Shown: one piece after another, positions 1 to 5,191 of the stretch
Layout of the letters: every line of letters starts with the position of its first letter
How positions within the stretch are numbered: the first letter of the stretch is position 1
DNA from: an uncultured Clostridium sp.
Lineage (GTDB): Bacteria > Bacillota > Clostridia > Lachnospirales > Lachnospiraceae
NCBI GenBank assembly: GCA_945946715.1
Contig: CAMEWU010000163.1
Coordinates: 1-5,191, forward strand
Direction of reading: 5' to 3'
DNA length: 5,191 nt
Position numbers and translations under genes: made by a program
Notes under the pieces: generated by a model
Told to the model about the DNA's origin: nothing
The model's input: only the letters and a program-made list of their open reading frames with translations
Database searches by the model: none

Positions 1-126
1 ATCCGGAAGAGATTCTCCGGTTTCATATTTTGACAAAGTCTGACGGCTGACTCCAATCTTGTCTGCCAGTTCCTCCTGAGACAGATTATGAAATTTTCTA
101 AGAGATATCAGATTGTCACTAAACAT
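1..126 (-). CDS. XRE-family helix-turn-helix transcriptional regulator (partial, C-terminus outside window)
   Basis: Reading down from the ATG at 126-124, 42 codons stay open to the window edge. The product begins MFSDNLISLRKFHNLSQEEL and continues ADKIGVSRQTLSKYETGESL. This is a classic Cro/C1-type (XRE, HTH_3) DNA-binding domain: helix 2 is around residues 15-23 (SQEELADKI) and the recognition helix around 26-35 (SRQTLSKYE), followed by the typical 'G-x-S-x-P' turn. The start is fixed by a GAGGTG Shine-Dalgarno sequence 7 nt upstream. The ATG lies inside the end of the acyltransferase gene (8-bp overlap), so the two are probably translationally coupled and share a transcript. The C-terminal part, which might hold a dimerisation, membrane or sensor domain, is not in the window. 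A role as local repressor of the acyltransferase operon is inferred from position and from the palindrome at 1284-1299. Confidence 0.88.
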   Translation of the reverse strand, partial: MFSDNLISLRKFHNLSQEELADKIGVSRQTLSKYETGESLPD

Positions 127-1231
127 TCGCCTTCACCTCATCACTTTTATTTTTTGTGATTTTCTTTTTACTGATTCCCAATACACACCACCGAACAACA
201 GGTATCCGGCTGATAACCTCATATAACAGAAATGCACCGGCAAAAGCACCAATCGCAGTTAAAAGATAGACAAGGATTGCAGGCATTCCCGGTGCATATG
301 TATGTAAGTAAAAAGCACATACAGAAATTGCCAGATAATGGAATACATATAATCCCCATGACTTTTTATTCATCCATTTGCTGAATGCATTTTCAAAGTT
401 ACCCCATTTATTCATAAAAGCAAATATTGCAAGCACCGCAATCCATGCAAAAGCATTACATAACGGAGTATCTAATACAACATGCTGTGCGTATGGCTGT
501 CCAAAATAGAAATAAACAAATAACCCTCCAAGAATCACTGCTGCCACACATAATGGAATCCACCATTTTGTCAGTCTCTCCATAACCGAATCATGAGATA
601 ATACAAAGTATCCAATCAGATAGCCAAGTCCATAGATGCCACATCTGAACACAATAATCATCGGCATATTCAAGATTAATGAAGCACCATAAATTGCAAT
701 GGTCAGCAACAGAAGCACCACTATATTCGCTTTTTCACAAACACGATACAGCTTATCTTTTTCAATCTTTCGAATCAGAACCAATACAAGAGAGAACGCC
801 CAAAGAAGCTGTGCAAACCACAAAACCCCTTGTCCACTGAGTACCATGATAAAGTATAACACAAAACCAGGAACGGCATCCGGAATCGTTTCAAAAGAAT
901 TACAGATTGCCATGCTGTAATAGCCAAGTATCCACTGGAACACAAAAAGTCCAATGGTAGATGGTACAAGAAGCTTTACCGTTCTTGACTTAATAAACTC
1001 TTTATTCGTATGTTTTTCCAGATAAAGTCTGGAACTCATTCCCGATACTACAAAAAGAAGCAACATAAACCATGGGTACACCATATAAAGATATGTATCC
1101 TGATACTGAACATCCTTAAATGGGCCAATAACCAGGGATGTCTCCACACTATTATACATAAAAATCACATGGTATATCACTACCAGTACTACAGTTATCC
1201 ACCGTATATTGTCGAGGTACGTTTTTCTCAT
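119..1231 (-). CDS. Acyltransferase family 3 integral membrane protein (370 aa)
   Basis: A multi-pass membrane protein of the acyltransferase 3 family (PF01757, OafA/YrhL-like), whose members move acetyl or other acyl groups onto cell-surface glycans or other extracytoplasmic acceptors. The N-terminus (LDNIRWITVVLVVIYHV) carries the family's Asp7/Arg10 signature and a His at 21 in the first membrane helix, the usual position of the catalytic His. An Arg-rich loop follows helix 2 (SGMSSR, then KSRTVK around 81-86). About 10-11 hydrophobic helices are visible, roughly at 11-28, 49-66, 86-105, 120-152, 169-187, 195-211, 224-243, 255-272, 293-309 and 317-338. WGLYVFHYL at 292-300 is the common late-helix motif, and the tail (KKKITKNK) is basic and probably cytoplasmic. 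Length is normal for a stand-alone family member without an SGNH domain. An AAAGGTGG Shine-Dalgarno sequence 7 nt upstream supports the ATG at 1231. The substrate cannot be told from sequence. Confidence 0.88.
   Translation of the reverse strand: MRKTYLDNIRWITVVLVVIYHVIFMYNSVETSLVIGPFKDVQYQDTYLYMVYPWFMLLLFVVSGMSSRLYLEKHTNKEFIKSRTVKLLVPSTIGLFVFQWILGYYSMAICNSFETIPDAVPGFVLYFIMVLSGQGVLWFAQLLWAFSLVLVLIRKIEKDKLYRVCEKANIVVLLLLTIAIYGASLILNMPMIIVFRCGIYGLGYLIGYFVLSHDSVMERLTKWWIPLCVAAVILGGLFVYFYFGQPYAQHVVLDTPLCNAFAWIAVLAIFAFMNKWGNFENAFSKWMNKKSWGLYVFHYLAISVCAFYLHTYAPGMPAILVYLLTAIGAFAGAFLLYEVISRIPVVRWCVLGISKKKITKNKSDEVKANV
134..139 (-). promoter_or_regulatory. Ribosome binding site of the XRE regulator gene
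   Basis: GAGGTG on the minus strand lies 7 nt before the ATG at 126-124. It sits inside the last codons of the acyltransferase gene and decides the regulator's start, showing that the 8-bp gene overlap is real and not an over-extended call. Confidence 0.75.
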
Positions 1232-1238
1232 AAAATTA

Positions 1239-1246
1239 CCACCTTT
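1239..1246 (-). promoter_or_regulatory. Ribosome binding site of the acyltransferase gene
   Basis: AAAGGTGG on the minus strand, 7 nt before the ATG at 1231-1229, is a strong Shine-Dalgarno match that confirms the start. It lies within the roughly 27-nt leader predicted from the promoter at 1265-1293. Confidence 0.75.
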
Positions 1247-1264
1247 GCATTTATTTTTAACATC

Positions 1265-1293
1265 ATTGTAATATGCCCATCAGTCATGGTCTA
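1265..1293 (-). promoter_or_regulatory. Predicted sigma-A promoter for the acyltransferase-XRE operon
   Basis: On the minus strand a -35 hexamer TAGACC (1293-1288, 4 of 6 to TTGACA) is followed by a 17-nt spacer and a -10 hexamer TACAAT (1270-1265, 5 of 6 to TATAAT). Transcription would start near 1258, giving a leader of about 27 nt that contains the ribosome binding site. The -35 box is in the centre of a perfect palindrome. A competing candidate, an extended -10 TGCTAAAAT at 1317-1309, lacks a recognisable -35. Confidence 0.5.
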
Positions 1294-1299
1294 CCATGA
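1284..1299. promoter_or_regulatory. Perfect 16-bp palindrome over the -35 box: candidate repressor operator
   Basis: Minus strand reads TCATGGT-AG-ACCATGA: two 7-bp arms that are exact reverse complements, separated by 2 bp. It fully covers the predicted -35 hexamer (1288-1293) of the acyltransferase operon promoter, a usual place for a repressor dimer to block RNA polymerase. The XRE regulator encoded at the end of the same operon is the most economical candidate ligand, but this pairing is inference. Confidence 0.45.
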
Positions 1300-1369
1300 A
1301 TCATTAACATTTTAGCATGATTTTGTTAAAACTAATTGCATGTATGTTTCATAATCCATTCTTTAAAAA

Positions 1370-1939
1370 TCAATCCAGAAGTGCCGAATAATTTCCAATA
1401 CTAATAGTCATCTCATGCCATTCTTCTCCACCCCAGGTTGAATTTGCTATCCCACGGTCAACAAAGCCCATCTTCTCATACATTTTTACCTTGTTTTGCA
1501 GGCATGTCAATATCAGCATGTCACGGCTATTTTCTTGTTCCCGTCTAAGGTACTGCAACACGATTTCCCGTGCAAGCCCCTGGTTTCGATGTTCCGGTAA
1601 CACATCCAAACCCAGCAACATAATATTCTTTCCGTCCGGTTGATACAAATTCACATCCGTAAAGAATTCATCCCGAAACGAATGCTCATCCGTCGCCAGA
1701 CCATTTAAAAATCCTGCAAGTTTACCAGTCTCTTTCTCTACTGCTACCAAAAATAATTCCGGTGCTTTTGCAATTCGTTCTTTCATACTCTTTTCCGAAC
1801 AGGCCTCATGCGGTGGAAAACATATCTGTTCTATATGAACCGCCTGGTCTGCTTCCTCCGGCCGGATACTGCGAAATTCGTACTTATCTTCCAGCGTATA
1901 TTCTCTTGATTTTTTCACCATTTTATTTTCCAATTTCAT
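1370..1939 (-). CDS. GNAT-family N-acetyltransferase, AANAT-like (189 aa)
   Basis: A cytoplasmic acetyl-CoA-dependent N-acetyltransferase. The fold begins near residue 20 (YEFRSIRPEEADQAVHIEQ). The acetyl-CoA pyrophosphate loop (motif A) follows a hydrophobic strand as LLGLDVLPEHRNQGLA (108-123), with the R-x-x-G-x-A core R118-N-Q-G121-L-A123. Motif B is VKMYEKMGF (151-159), with Tyr154 in the position that often acts as general acid. The 'EQICFPPHEACSEKSM' segment (37-52) and the C-terminal 'NSTWGGEEWHEM' resemble the arylalkylamine/serotonin N-acetyltransferase-like subgroup common in Firmicutes, so a small amine is a plausible substrate, though not established. The start at 1939 has an AGGGA sequence about 9 nt upstream. 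An in-frame ATG six codons later (1921) is an alternative. It starts 24 bp after the DinB-like gene and is probably cotranscribed with it. The stop is TGA at 1372-1370. Confidence 0.87.
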   Translation of the reverse strand: MKLENKMVKKSREYTLEDKYEFRSIRPEEADQAVHIEQICFPPHEACSEKSMKERIAKAPELFLVAVEKETGKLAGFLNGLATDEHSFRDEFFTDVNLYQPDGKNIMLLGLDVLPEHRNQGLAREIVLQYLRREQENSRDMLILTCLQNKVKMYEKMGFVDRGIANSTWGGEEWHEMTISIGNYSALLD

Positions 1940-1963
1940 TTTTCCATTTCCCTAAGATTTTAC

Positions 1964-2614
1964 TTACAATTTATTCTTAATCCTCTGCATTGCCTCAATA
2001 TGCATAATCCAGTGTCTGCAAAATGGCATTTTAATGAGACCTCTAATATCCTTATTACACCAATACTCAATCAGCCATACTGCGGTTTCATCGGAGCTGA
2101 CATAACCGGATTCTGTTAACTGCTTCTTGTCCTCTTCAGAGCATTTGCACTTTAGCTGCAAATAATTCAGATTCTGCAAAATATCATTCGTAGAAACCAT
2201 CACTTCTTTTGCATATTCATAAAGGTTCTGAATATCCAGTTCTTTCGAAAACTCTTTTATCTCTTCACCCTGAAGCTCATTTCCGGTAGTTATTATGCCA
2301 GTGTTGATTTTCTTCTGATAATCCTTGGCAAAAAGTATTTGCTCATCCTTCTGAATCAAGCTGTGCGCAACGATATCCTCGATTCGAAATATATGCCAGA
2401 TGGAGTATGCCAGCGTTTTACTGTGATAACCATCTGCCCCGGCAAAAGGCATCTGATAAAAGGCTTCCTTCGGATAGCCGTTTACAATAGAAGTAATCTG
2501 TTCAAAAAGTTCATTTCTAAACTCAATCAGCAGATGAATTCCATCTTTATATGTAGCCTCTTTTCCGAGAAGCTTTTGAATTTGTTTATTCTTTTCTGAC
2601 CAGTCTTTATTCAT
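1964..2614 (-). CDS. DinB-like (DinB/YfiT superfamily) four-helix protein (216 aa)
   Basis: A soluble, mostly helical protein with the layout of DinB/YfiT metalloproteins. One His ends the second helix in 'SIWHIFRIEDIVAH' (His74), and an H-x3-H pair occurs in the last helix, 'CRHWIMHIEAMQRIK' (His201, His205). Together they fit the family's three-His metal site. Members are thought to be thiol-dependent S-transferases, hydrolases or damage-response proteins; the actual reaction here is unknown. The frame stays open up to an ATG at 2725, but the start at 2614 is preferred. A TAGGAG Shine-Dalgarno sequence lies 7 nt before it, the protein then begins with a normal soluble N-terminus (MNKDWSEKNKQIQKLL), and the extra 37 upstream residues look non-coding while another frame there looks coding. 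The GNAT gene follows after 24 bp, suggesting a two-gene accessory or detoxification pair. Confidence 0.78.
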   Translation of the reverse strand: MNKDWSEKNKQIQKLLGKEATYKDGIHLLIEFRNELFEQITSIVNGYPKEAFYQMPFAGADGYHSKTLAYSIWHIFRIEDIVAHSLIQKDEQILFAKDYQKKINTGIITTGNELQGEEIKEFSKELDIQNLYEYAKEVMVSTNDILQNLNYLQLKCKCSEEDKKQLTESGYVSSDETAVWLIEYWCNKDIRGLIKMPFCRHWIMHIEAMQRIKNKL

Positions 2615-2621
2615 GACAACG

Positions 2622-2626
2622 CTCCT
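2622..2626 (-). promoter_or_regulatory. Ribosome binding site deciding the DinB-like gene start
   Basis: AGGAG on the minus strand sits 7 nt before the ATG at 2614-2612. Its first two bases overlap the TAG stop of the startless reading frame at 2765-2625. It argues for the 216-residue form over the 253-residue form beginning at 2725. Confidence 0.75.
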
Positions 2627-2765
2627 ATGTAAAATATATTGCATCCCAAAATGCCTGTTTTCCACTTTCCGGATAATCAACTGCCCCATACTCAAATGTT
2701 GCTCGAAGCTCTGATGCACTTCCATAAAGAACAGTTGCTCTCTTGCTTATTGTGTATGTTATCTC
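2625..2765 (-). pseudogene. Startless 46-codon coding-like remnant between the methyltransferase and DinB-like genes
   Basis: Directly after the methyltransferase TAA, in the same frame, 46 sense codons run to a TAG at 2627-2625. The translation looks like real protein: EITYTISKRATVLYGSASEL, then RATFEYGAVDYPESGKQAFW, then DAIYFT. Of the codons, 31 of 46 start with a purine and 36 of 46 end in A or T, as in coding DNA of this base composition. There is no ATG, GTG or TTG anywhere in the frame; the ATA at 2762-2760 (context GAG-ATA-ACA-TAC) could be a decayed ATG. The TAG overlaps the DinB-like ribosome binding site, as an operon gene's stop often does. It may be the remains of a small upstream gene, the end of a lost gene or a mobile-element fragment. 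I do not recognise the family, and chance cannot be excluded at this length. Confidence 0.35.
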
Positions 2766-4247
2766 TTACAGAACCCTTTGCGATAACAAGCAGATACTTT
2801 CTATATGTCCCCCCTGACAAAATTGATCAACAACTCCAACCTTCTTCAACTCATACCCCATCTCACCTAATCGCTTGACATCCCTCGCCAGGGTTGCCGG
2901 ATCACAGCTTACATACACCAGCCTTTTCGGCGCCATTTCTACAATGGTCTGTAACAGCACTTCCTCACAGCCCTTTCGTGGCGGGTCTACAACCACCACA
3001 TCCGGATGCCTGCCCTGATTATCACCGCTTTTATAAAACTCCGGCACTACCTCTTCTGCTTTTCCACAAAAGAATTCTGTATTGGTCAATCCATTCATTT
3101 CTGCATTTATTTTTGCATCCTCTATGGCCTGTGGTACAATCTCCACCCCATAGACCTTGTTTGCTTTTTGTGCCAGGCATAAGGAAATCGTTCCAATTCC
3201 GCAGTACATATCCCAGACAATTTCCTTACCGGTTAACCTGGCATATTCTATGGCTTTATCATACAGCACCTTCGTCTGAACCGGATTTACCTGATAGAAG
3301 GATAACGGAGAAATTCGGAACTGAATTTTCCCAATATAATCTGTAATATATGGATTTCCCCATAAAGTTTTACAGATATTTCCCAGAATCCGGTTGGTCT
3401 TTTCCTGATTGATATTCATGCTGACACTTTCTAAGACCAAGTCCTTGGCATTGTCTGTATTATAATTGTCAACCGCTCGTTGCAGTGTCGCCACAAATTC
3501 ATCCCTGCAGTCTACAGGTGCCGTTGTCTGTTCTCCTTTTCTCCCATGGGTTCCGGTCTTTGGGAAACTTGTTCCATTCACTACCAGACACACCATAACC
3601 TGACCGGTTGCAAAGCCTACCCGTGTCAAAATATGTCTCACGAATCCCTGATGGTTCTCTTCATTATAAATAAAATTTCCCATCCGGTCCTGCCATGTCT
3701 GTAACCATGGCCGTAGCTCCTTCAGAATGTAATTATTTACAGGATGTCCAATCTCACACCGTTCCAAATCAATAATGGAATGGGTTCTGCCGGCATAGAA
3801 TCCAATCTGAACCTGTCCTTCTTTGTTGAGTCCCACCGGAAACTGCATTTTGTTCCGATAATGAAATGGCTCCTCCATACCGCAAATCGGCTCCATAATA
3901 TCAGCCACATTTTCTATGCCGCCAATTCGTTCCAGACAATTCCGTACCTTATTCCATTTATAATCCAACTGTTTCTCATAAGACATATGCATCAGAGTAC
4001 AGCCGCCACAGCTTCGTGCTTTTTGACACTTTGGCTCCACACGATAAGGGGAAGGAACAATGATTTCTTCCAGCCTTCCATATGCATAGTTCTTTTTGAC
4101 TTTCACAATTTTAATTCGAACGATATCTCCAACTACTGTATCCTTTACAAATACAGCAGCTCTTTTCTCTTCCGAAATATGACCGATGCCCTCTCCATCC
4201 GTACTCATATCTTCAATTTTCATTTCATAGATTTCATTCTTGTTCAT
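2766..4247 (-). CDS. rlmD: 23S rRNA (uracil-C5)-methyltransferase RlmD/RlmCD-like (493 aa)
   Basis: An S-adenosylmethionine-dependent enzyme that makes 5-methyluridine in 23S rRNA (U1939 in E. coli RlmD; both U747 and U1939 for the Gram-positive RlmCD homologue). Residues 1-63 form a TRAM RNA-binding domain (MKIEDMSTDGEGIGH). The [4Fe-4S] ligands are Cys74, Cys80, Cys83 and Cys164. 'HYRNKMQFPV' (129-138) and 'FYQVNP' (317-322) are family motifs. SAM motif I is WDMYCGIGTISL (345-356) with acidic VYGVEI (365-370). The catalytic region is DPPRKG (421-426), the nucleophile Cys448 in YVSCDPATLARD, and the likely general base Glu483 in GGHIESICLL. All key residues are present, so it should be active. 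A segment near 225-250 looks longer than usual. The ATG at 4247 follows GGAG by 10 nt. It lies 26 bp after the YhaM-like gene. The choice between U1939-only and dual specificity cannot be made from sequence. Confidence 0.93.
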   Translation of the reverse strand: MNKNEIYEMKIEDMSTDGEGIGHISEEKRAAVFVKDTVVGDIVRIKIVKVKKNYAYGRLEEIIVPSPYRVEPKCQKARSCGGCTLMHMSYEKQLDYKWNKVRNCLERIGGIENVADIMEPICGMEEPFHYRNKMQFPVGLNKEGQVQIGFYAGRTHSIIDLERCEIGHPVNNYILKELRPWLQTWQDRMGNFIYNEENHQGFVRHILTRVGFATGQVMVCLVVNGTSFPKTGTHGRKGEQTTAPVDCRDEFVATLQRAVDNYNTDNAKDLVLESVSMNINQEKTNRILGNICKTLWGNPYITDYIGKIQFRISPLSFYQVNPVQTKVLYDKAIEYARLTGKEIVWDMYCGIGTISLCLAQKANKVYGVEIVPQAIEDAKINAEMNGLTNTEFFCGKAEEVVPEFYKSGDNQGRHPDVVVVDPPRKGCEEVLLQTIVEMAPKRLVYVSCDPATLARDVKRLGEMGYELKKVGVVDQFCQGGHIESICLLSQRVL

Positions 4248-4257
4248 CTGTCATATT

Positions 4258-4261
4258 CTCC
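4258..4261 (-). promoter_or_regulatory. Ribosome binding site of the rRNA methyltransferase gene
   Basis: GGAG on the minus strand, 10 nt before the ATG at 4247-4245, lies in the 26-bp gap after the YhaM-like gene. The spacing is a little long. A nearer ATG at 4255-4253 opens only a six-codon frame and cannot be the start. Confidence 0.5.
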
Positions 4262-4273
4262 GATTCACGATTC

Positions 4274-5191
4274 CTATACATTTGGTTTTGAAGTTGCACG
4301 CAGATTGCTTTCAAAATTCCGGTTATATCCCATCCAGTTTCCACCTTCATCCTTACTCTTTAATTCCTCGATAAAGATTTGCAACTTAGCATCTGTATTA
4401 TCCGCAAAGGATAATGCCAAAGCCTCAATCAACGCCGGTTTTTTCGGCGAACCATATTCCAGTTCTCCATGATGCGCCAGAACACAATGCTTTAATTCAT
4501 TTCCAAGCTTTGCCGGAAATCCCGGAATTTCCTTCATCTTCCGGTCCAGAAGAATGGTACACATCACAATATGTCCTACCAGTTGTCCTTCATCTGTATA
4601 ATCATTTTCCGGAAAATCAGACAACTCTTCTACTTTTCCCAAATCATGACAGATTGCAGCAGTTATCAACAGATCCCGATTCAGAATCGGATATTGGGAT
4701 GCATAAAAATCACATATTTTTGTCACAGCCAGTGTATGCTGCAACAACCCGCCGATAAAACCATGATGAATGGATTTGGCAGCCGAATGCTGCTTAAAAG
4801 CATCTGCCAGTTCTTTATCCTTCACAAAAAGATTTTCTAACAACTGAGAAAGGTATTTATCTTTTACACTTTTCATAAAGCCTTGAAGCTCCTGGAACAT
4901 AACTTCTGTGTCATACTCAGAACATGGCATATAATCTGCTACCAGATATTCCCCTTCCTGTGCTTTTCGCACCTGTTTTACATTTAACTGCAGGCTGTTC
5001 TGGAAACTGACCACCTGTGCCGTTATAGCAATATAGTCCATAGCCTCAAAGTGTGCGATTCCATTATTCAAATCCCATACCTTGGCATCAATCGTTCCTG
5101 TCTTATCCTGTAACAGCATGGAATAATAATTTTTCCCTGCCTTTGTCTGTAATGTCTGCTTACTTTTACAAAAATATATCGCATTAATCAT
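4274..5191 (-). CDS. yhaM: YhaM-like 3'-5' exoribonuclease, OB-fold plus HD domain (5' end probably outside window)
   Basis: A cytoplasmic nuclease of the YhaM/CBF1 family, which degrades RNA (and single-stranded DNA in vitro) from the 3' end with divalent metal. Residues 1-80 form an OB-fold nucleic-acid binding domain (KAGKNYYSMLLQDKTGTIDA, then KVWDL), as in family members. An HD domain follows: His152 in LLQHTLAV, the His182-Asp183 pair in AAICHDLGKVEE, His207 in LVGHIVM, the His240-His241 pair in LAHHGELEYG, and Asp264 in SFADNTDAKL. The metal site is therefore complete. The frame is open to the window edge, where it happens to read ATG, but family members normally have about 10-20 more residues before the 'IYFCKSKQTL' strand. 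The true start is therefore probably upstream and this Met internal. The stop is TAG at 4276-4274, 26 bp before the rRNA methyltransferase gene, consistent with one RNA-metabolism operon. Confidence 0.9.
   Translation of the reverse strand: MINAIYFCKSKQTLQTKAGKNYYSMLLQDKTGTIDAKVWDLNNGIAHFEAMDYIAITAQVVSFQNSLQLNVKQVRKAQEGEYLVADYMPCSEYDTEVMFQELQGFMKSVKDKYLSQLLENLFVKDKELADAFKQHSAAKSIHHGFIGGLLQHTLAVTKICDFYASQYPILNRDLLITAAICHDLGKVEELSDFPENDYTDEGQLVGHIVMCTILLDRKMKEIPGFPAKLGNELKHCVLAHHGELEYGSPKKPALIEALALSFADNTDAKLQIFIEELKSKDEGGNWMGYNRNFESNLRATSKPNV

Larger units (their letters stand above)
1232..1369. other. 138-bp intergenic region between the GNAT and acyltransferase genes
   Basis: This is the only real non-coding gap in the window. 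It is A+T-rich and holds the promoter, palindrome and ribosome binding site listed separately. Just past the GNAT stop (minus strand, below 1370) I see no GC-rich hairpin followed by a T run, so no intrinsic terminator is supported and some read-through from the upstream genes is possible. A further weak dyad, TTAACA (1304-1309) and TGTTAA (1324-1329), lies 14 bp apart. Confidence 0.6.

Noticed and set aside
1309..1317. Extended -10 TGCTAAAAT on the minus strand as the acyltransferase promoter
   Set aside because: No -35 hexamer is recognisable at 16-18 nt spacing. The TAGACC/TACAAT pair at 1293-1265 is a better overall match, though this one is not excluded as a secondary promoter.
1304..1329. 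TTAACA/TGTTAA dyad with a 14-bp spacer
   Set aside because: The arms are only 6 bp, A+T-rich and in an A+T-rich gap, so chance is likely. It is mentioned only as part of the intergenic description.
2615..2725. N-terminal 37-residue extension of the DinB-like protein, starting at the ATG at 2725
   Set aside because: A strong TAGGAG ribosome binding site 7 nt before the ATG at 2614 supports the shorter protein. The extension is His/Arg/Gln-rich and unlike the family, and a different frame of the same DNA looks coding.
2894..3346. Plus-strand open frame of 150 codons rich in Pro, His and Leu
   Set aside because: It is antisense to the catalytic domain of the methyltransferase. The composition is typical of a reverse-strand shadow and no family is recognisable.
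4433..4449. CGCCG/CGGCG inverted repeat flanking a T run, terminator-like
   Set aside because: It lies inside the YhaM-like coding region in a conserved stretch (YGSPKKPALIEAL). The T/A run is in the loop and not after the stem, so it is not an intrinsic terminator.
3744..4472. Plus-strand open frame of 242 codons
   Set aside because: It is antisense to the rRNA methyltransferase and the YhaM-like gene, spans their junction, has a Ser/Phe/His-rich composition without domains, and is explained as a shadow of those well-supported genes.

Overview
The window comes from a low-to-moderate GC Gram-positive bacterium, most likely a gut-type Clostridia/Lachnospiraceae. This is inferred from strong AGGAG-type Shine-Dalgarno sequences, the protein styles (YhaM-like exonuclease, RlmD/RlmCD-like methyltransferase, 'LDNIRW'-type acyltransferase, SQEELADK-type XRE regulator) and tight same-strand gene packing. 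I cannot name the species. Every gene I can support lies on the minus strand, so transcription runs from high to low coordinates.

Layout in transcription order. (1) 5191-4274 encodes a YhaM-like 3'-5' exoribonuclease (OB fold plus HD domain) whose start is probably just outside the window. (2) 4247-2766 encodes an iron-sulfur 23S rRNA uracil-C5 methyltransferase, 26 bp downstream. (3) 2765-2625 is a 46-codon stretch with a coding look but no start codon, fitted exactly between the methyltransferase stop and the next ribosome binding site. (4) 2614-1964 encodes a DinB-like four-helix protein with a His triad. (5) 1939-1370 encodes a GNAT acetyltransferase, 24 bp further on. (6) A 138-bp gap (1369-1232) holds a plausible sigma-A promoter whose -35 box lies in the middle of a perfect 16-bp palindrome. 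(7) 1231-119 encodes a membrane acyltransferase 3 protein. (8) 126-1 encodes the first 42 residues of an XRE-type repressor, overlapping the acyltransferase gene by 8 bp and running off the window.

The layout suggests two transcription units. The first is a housekeeping RNA-metabolism unit (exonuclease plus rRNA methyltransferase), perhaps continuing into the DinB and GNAT genes because no terminator is visible between them. The second is a short accessory unit of envelope acyltransferase plus regulator. The palindrome over its -35 box makes repression likely, and the co-encoded XRE protein is the obvious candidate repressor. No RNA gene, CRISPR array, insertion sequence or clear intrinsic terminator was found. 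I see no convincing new multi-gene system. The two points most worth a second look are the startless coding remnant and the operator/promoter arrangement.
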